Assembly (NCBI GenBank): GCA_021798135.1
Contig: JAJZYI010000238.1
Location: 1 to 5,395 of the forward strand
Length of the DNA stretch: 5,395 bases
Direction: 5' to 3'
DNA from: Actinomycetes bacterium
Lineage (GTDB): Bacteria; Actinomycetota; Acidimicrobiia; Acidimicrobiales; UBA8190
In this document: positions 4,440-5,395 of the stretch, one piece after another
Layout of the letters: the number at the start of each line of letters is the position of its first letter
Position numbering within the stretch: the stretch's first letter is position 1
Program-made: the position numbers and the translations under genes
Notes under the pieces: model-generated
Seen by the model: only the letters and a program-made list of their open reading frames with translations
What the model was told of the DNA's origin: nothing
Database searches by the model: none

Positions 4440-4560
4440 CCCGGGGAGGCGGCCAGCCGCTGCTCCCGGCACCATCACGAGAACGACGCCGTCGCCGTAG
4501 ACATCCGGTCGCCCGGGCGCTGCCCGGGCCGAAGACGCCGCAAGGCTGGCCAGACGAGGG
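4440..4560 (+). ncRNA. Ribosomal protein L10 leader-like autoregulatory RNA
   Basis: The 329-base gap 4346-4674 contains no convincing gene; this part is strongly structured. GGCCAGCC (4451-4458) pairs with GGCTGGCC (4544-4551) as an 8-bp closing helix. Inside is a perfect 8-bp hairpin GCCCGGGC-GCT-GCCCGGGC (4511-4529). Its flanks GTC (4508-4510) and GAC (4534-4536) can also pair, leaving CGAA as a bulge. Two related motifs, GCCGTAGAC (4494-4502) and GCCGAAGAC (4528-4536), resemble the conserved AGAC elements I recall from L10 leaders. In that family the L10-L12 complex binds its own message and reduces rplJ-rplL expression. Position directly upstream of rplJ supports the call. Exact borders are approximate. 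Confidence 0.7.
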
Positions 4561-4580
4561 GACGACCGCCGACCGGCCCA

Positions 4581-4597
4581 GGCAGGCCCGGCCTGCC
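4581..4597 (+). other. Hairpin between the L10 leader and rplJ
   Basis: GGCAGGC, loop CCG, GCCTGCC form a perfect 7-bp stem about 30 bases after the L10-leader core. GAGGGG (4556-4561) can alternatively pair with CCCCTC (4596-4601), which would disturb the base of this hairpin. That is compatible with a switch between leader folding and an attenuating hairpin, but there is no T-run. The role is speculative. Confidence 0.35.
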
Positions 4598-4665
4598 CCT
4601 CCCGGCTGCGGTGACGGCACCCGCCCTCCGGCGTACCCGGGGTGCGGCCGCACCGGACAGCGAGT

Positions 4666-4670
4666 GGAGG
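4666..4670 (+). promoter_or_regulatory. Ribosome binding site that fixes the rplJ start
   Basis: GGAGG lies four bases before GTG 4675. An upstream in-frame GTG at 4642 has no comparable site and would add eleven residues (MRPHRTASGGT) foreign to L10, so 4675 is preferred. Confidence 0.75.
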
Positions 4671-4674
4671 AACC

Positions 4675-5376
4675 GTGGACAACCCCAGGCCGGAGAAGGT
4701 CGCCGTCGTCGACGAGGTGCGCGACCGGCTCGGCGCTGCCGACGCCGCCATCCTCACCGAGTACCGGGGCCTGACCGTGGCCGAGCTCGCCACGCTGCGC
4801 CGCTCCCTGGCGGCCGTGGGCGGTGACTACAAGGTCTACAAGAACACCCTGGTCAAGCTGGCCGTGCGGGGCGGCAGCCACGAGCCCATGCAGGACCTGC
4901 TCACGGGACCGACGGCCATCGCCTTCGTCAGCGGGGACGTGAGCGCCGTCGCCAAGGCCCTGCGCGACTTCTCCCGCACCAACCCGGCCCTGGTCCTGAA
5001 GGGCGGCATGCTGCCCACCGGGCTGCTGTCCGCCGGCGAGCTCGCCGCCCTGGCCGACCTGCCGTCGCGCGACGTGCTGCTCGCCCGCGTGGGTGGCGGG
5101 ATCGCCGCCCCCCTCCGCCAGATGGCCGGCCTGCTGCAGGCCCTGCCGCGCAACCTCGCGTACGGCCTGAAGGCGCTGATCGACCAGGGCGCCACCGGCG
5201 CTCCGGCTGCCGCCGGGACCGGGGCTGCCGCCGAGGCCGAGGCCGCCGCCGGGGGCGAGGGCCCCGCCGCCGAGACCGAAGCCGGGGCTGCCGCCGAGAC
5301 CGAAGCCGGAGCTGCCGCCGAGACCGAAGCCGGAGCTGCCGCCGAGGCCGAAGCCGCCGGGGGCGACGCCGGCTGA
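4675..5376 (+). CDS. rplJ: 50S ribosomal protein L10 with extended Ala/Glu-rich tail
   Basis: L10 anchors the L7/L12 dimers that form the ribosome stalk recruiting translation GTPases. From GTG 4675 the protein has 233 residues. Residues 1-172 match the family: PEKVAVVDEVRDRL, ILTEYRGLTVAELATLRR, DYKVYKNTLVKLA (51-63), LTGPTAIAFV, FSRTNPALVLKGGML, ELAALADLPSRDVLLAR, and a C-terminal helix MAGLLQALPRNLAYGLKALID that would bear the L12 sites. Residues 173-233 are an unusual low-complexity tail of Ala, Glu, Gly, Thr and Pro, with no Lys or Arg and three ETEAGAAA-type repeats. Bacterial L10 is usually about 165-180 residues, so the tail is extra. It is net acidic and resembles the Ala-rich hinge of L12 in composition only. 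A structured leader precedes the gene, and rplL would be expected just beyond the window. Confidence 0.96.
   Translation: MDNPRPEKVAVVDEVRDRLGAADAAILTEYRGLTVAELATLRRSLAAVGGDYKVYKNTLVKLAVRGGSHEPMQDLLTGPTAIAFVSGDVSAVAKALRDFSRTNPALVLKGGMLPTGLLSAGELAALADLPSRDVLLARVGGGIAAPLRQMAGLLQALPRNLAYGLKALIDQGATGAPAAAGTGAAAEAEAAAGGEGPAAETEAGAAAETEAGAAAETEAGAAAEAEAAGGDAG
5266..5358 (+). repeat. 24-bp tandem repeat in the rplJ 3' end
   Basis: Three contiguous units of GCCGCCGAGACCGAAGCC plus GGGGCT or GGAGCT (5266-5289, 5290-5313, 5314-5337) encode AAETEAGA. The last two are identical, and a partial fourth unit (5338-5358) carries GAG-GCC in place of GAG-ACC. A degenerate copy may precede at about 5225-5250. 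The identity suggests recent in-frame expansion. Confidence 0.93.
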
Positions 5377-5395
5377 CCCCCAGCGGCCGAGGCAC

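Noticed and set aside
1..5395. Mobile element or attachment site bringing in the sigma/anti-sigma pair
   Set aside because: There is no integrase, no terminal inverted repeats, and no duplicated tRNA 3' end. Composition matches the flanks.

Overview
The window is a strongly GC-rich chromosomal segment, by eye well above 65-70% G+C, with G or C in most third codon positions. It is a core translation and transcription cluster of actinobacterial type. The order is tRNA (3' end only), tRNA-Met(CAU), rpmG (L33), an ECF sigma factor, a zinc-finger anti-sigma factor, tRNA-Trp(CCA), secE, nusG, rplK (L11), rplA (L1), an L10-leader-like region and rplJ (L10). All genes are on the + strand. Gene order, frequent GTG starts and long acidic or Ala-rich extensions point to a high-GC actinobacterium. 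Acidimicrobiia or a related deep lineage is my guess, not something the sequence proves.

Region 1-322: the end of one tRNA, a complete elongator-type tRNA-Met, then a 54-codon rpmG. Region 283-1762: an ECF sigma factor with a long repeat-bearing tail and an overlapping membrane-anchored ZAS-type anti-sigma factor. These two are the accessory element, inserted between housekeeping genes. The sigma gene has no canonical start codon downstream of rpmG. The anti-sigma stop codon lies inside tRNA-Trp. Region 1753-3048: tRNA-Trp with an encoded CCA, then secE and nusG, the usual actinobacterial arrangement. Region 3049-4345: rplK and rplA, preceded by two hairpins and followed by one strong GC hairpin. 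Region 4346-4674 has no gene; it holds a putative promoter and a structured leader resembling the autoregulatory L10 leader. Region 4675-5376: rplJ with an extended Ala/Glu tail. The window ends 19 bases after rplJ, where rplL would be expected.

Together the housekeeping genes make ribosome stalk and L1/L11 components, the SecYEG subunit SecE and the elongation factor NusG. The sigma/anti-sigma pair could let an envelope or redox signal influence transcription, but its targets cannot be read from this window. The most unusual points are the sigma gene start, the anti-sigma/tRNA-Trp overlap, three independent in-frame minisatellites in three genes (sigma, nusG, rplJ), the loss of one zinc cysteine in L33, and a Pro-to-Thr change in the conserved proline-rich segment of L11.
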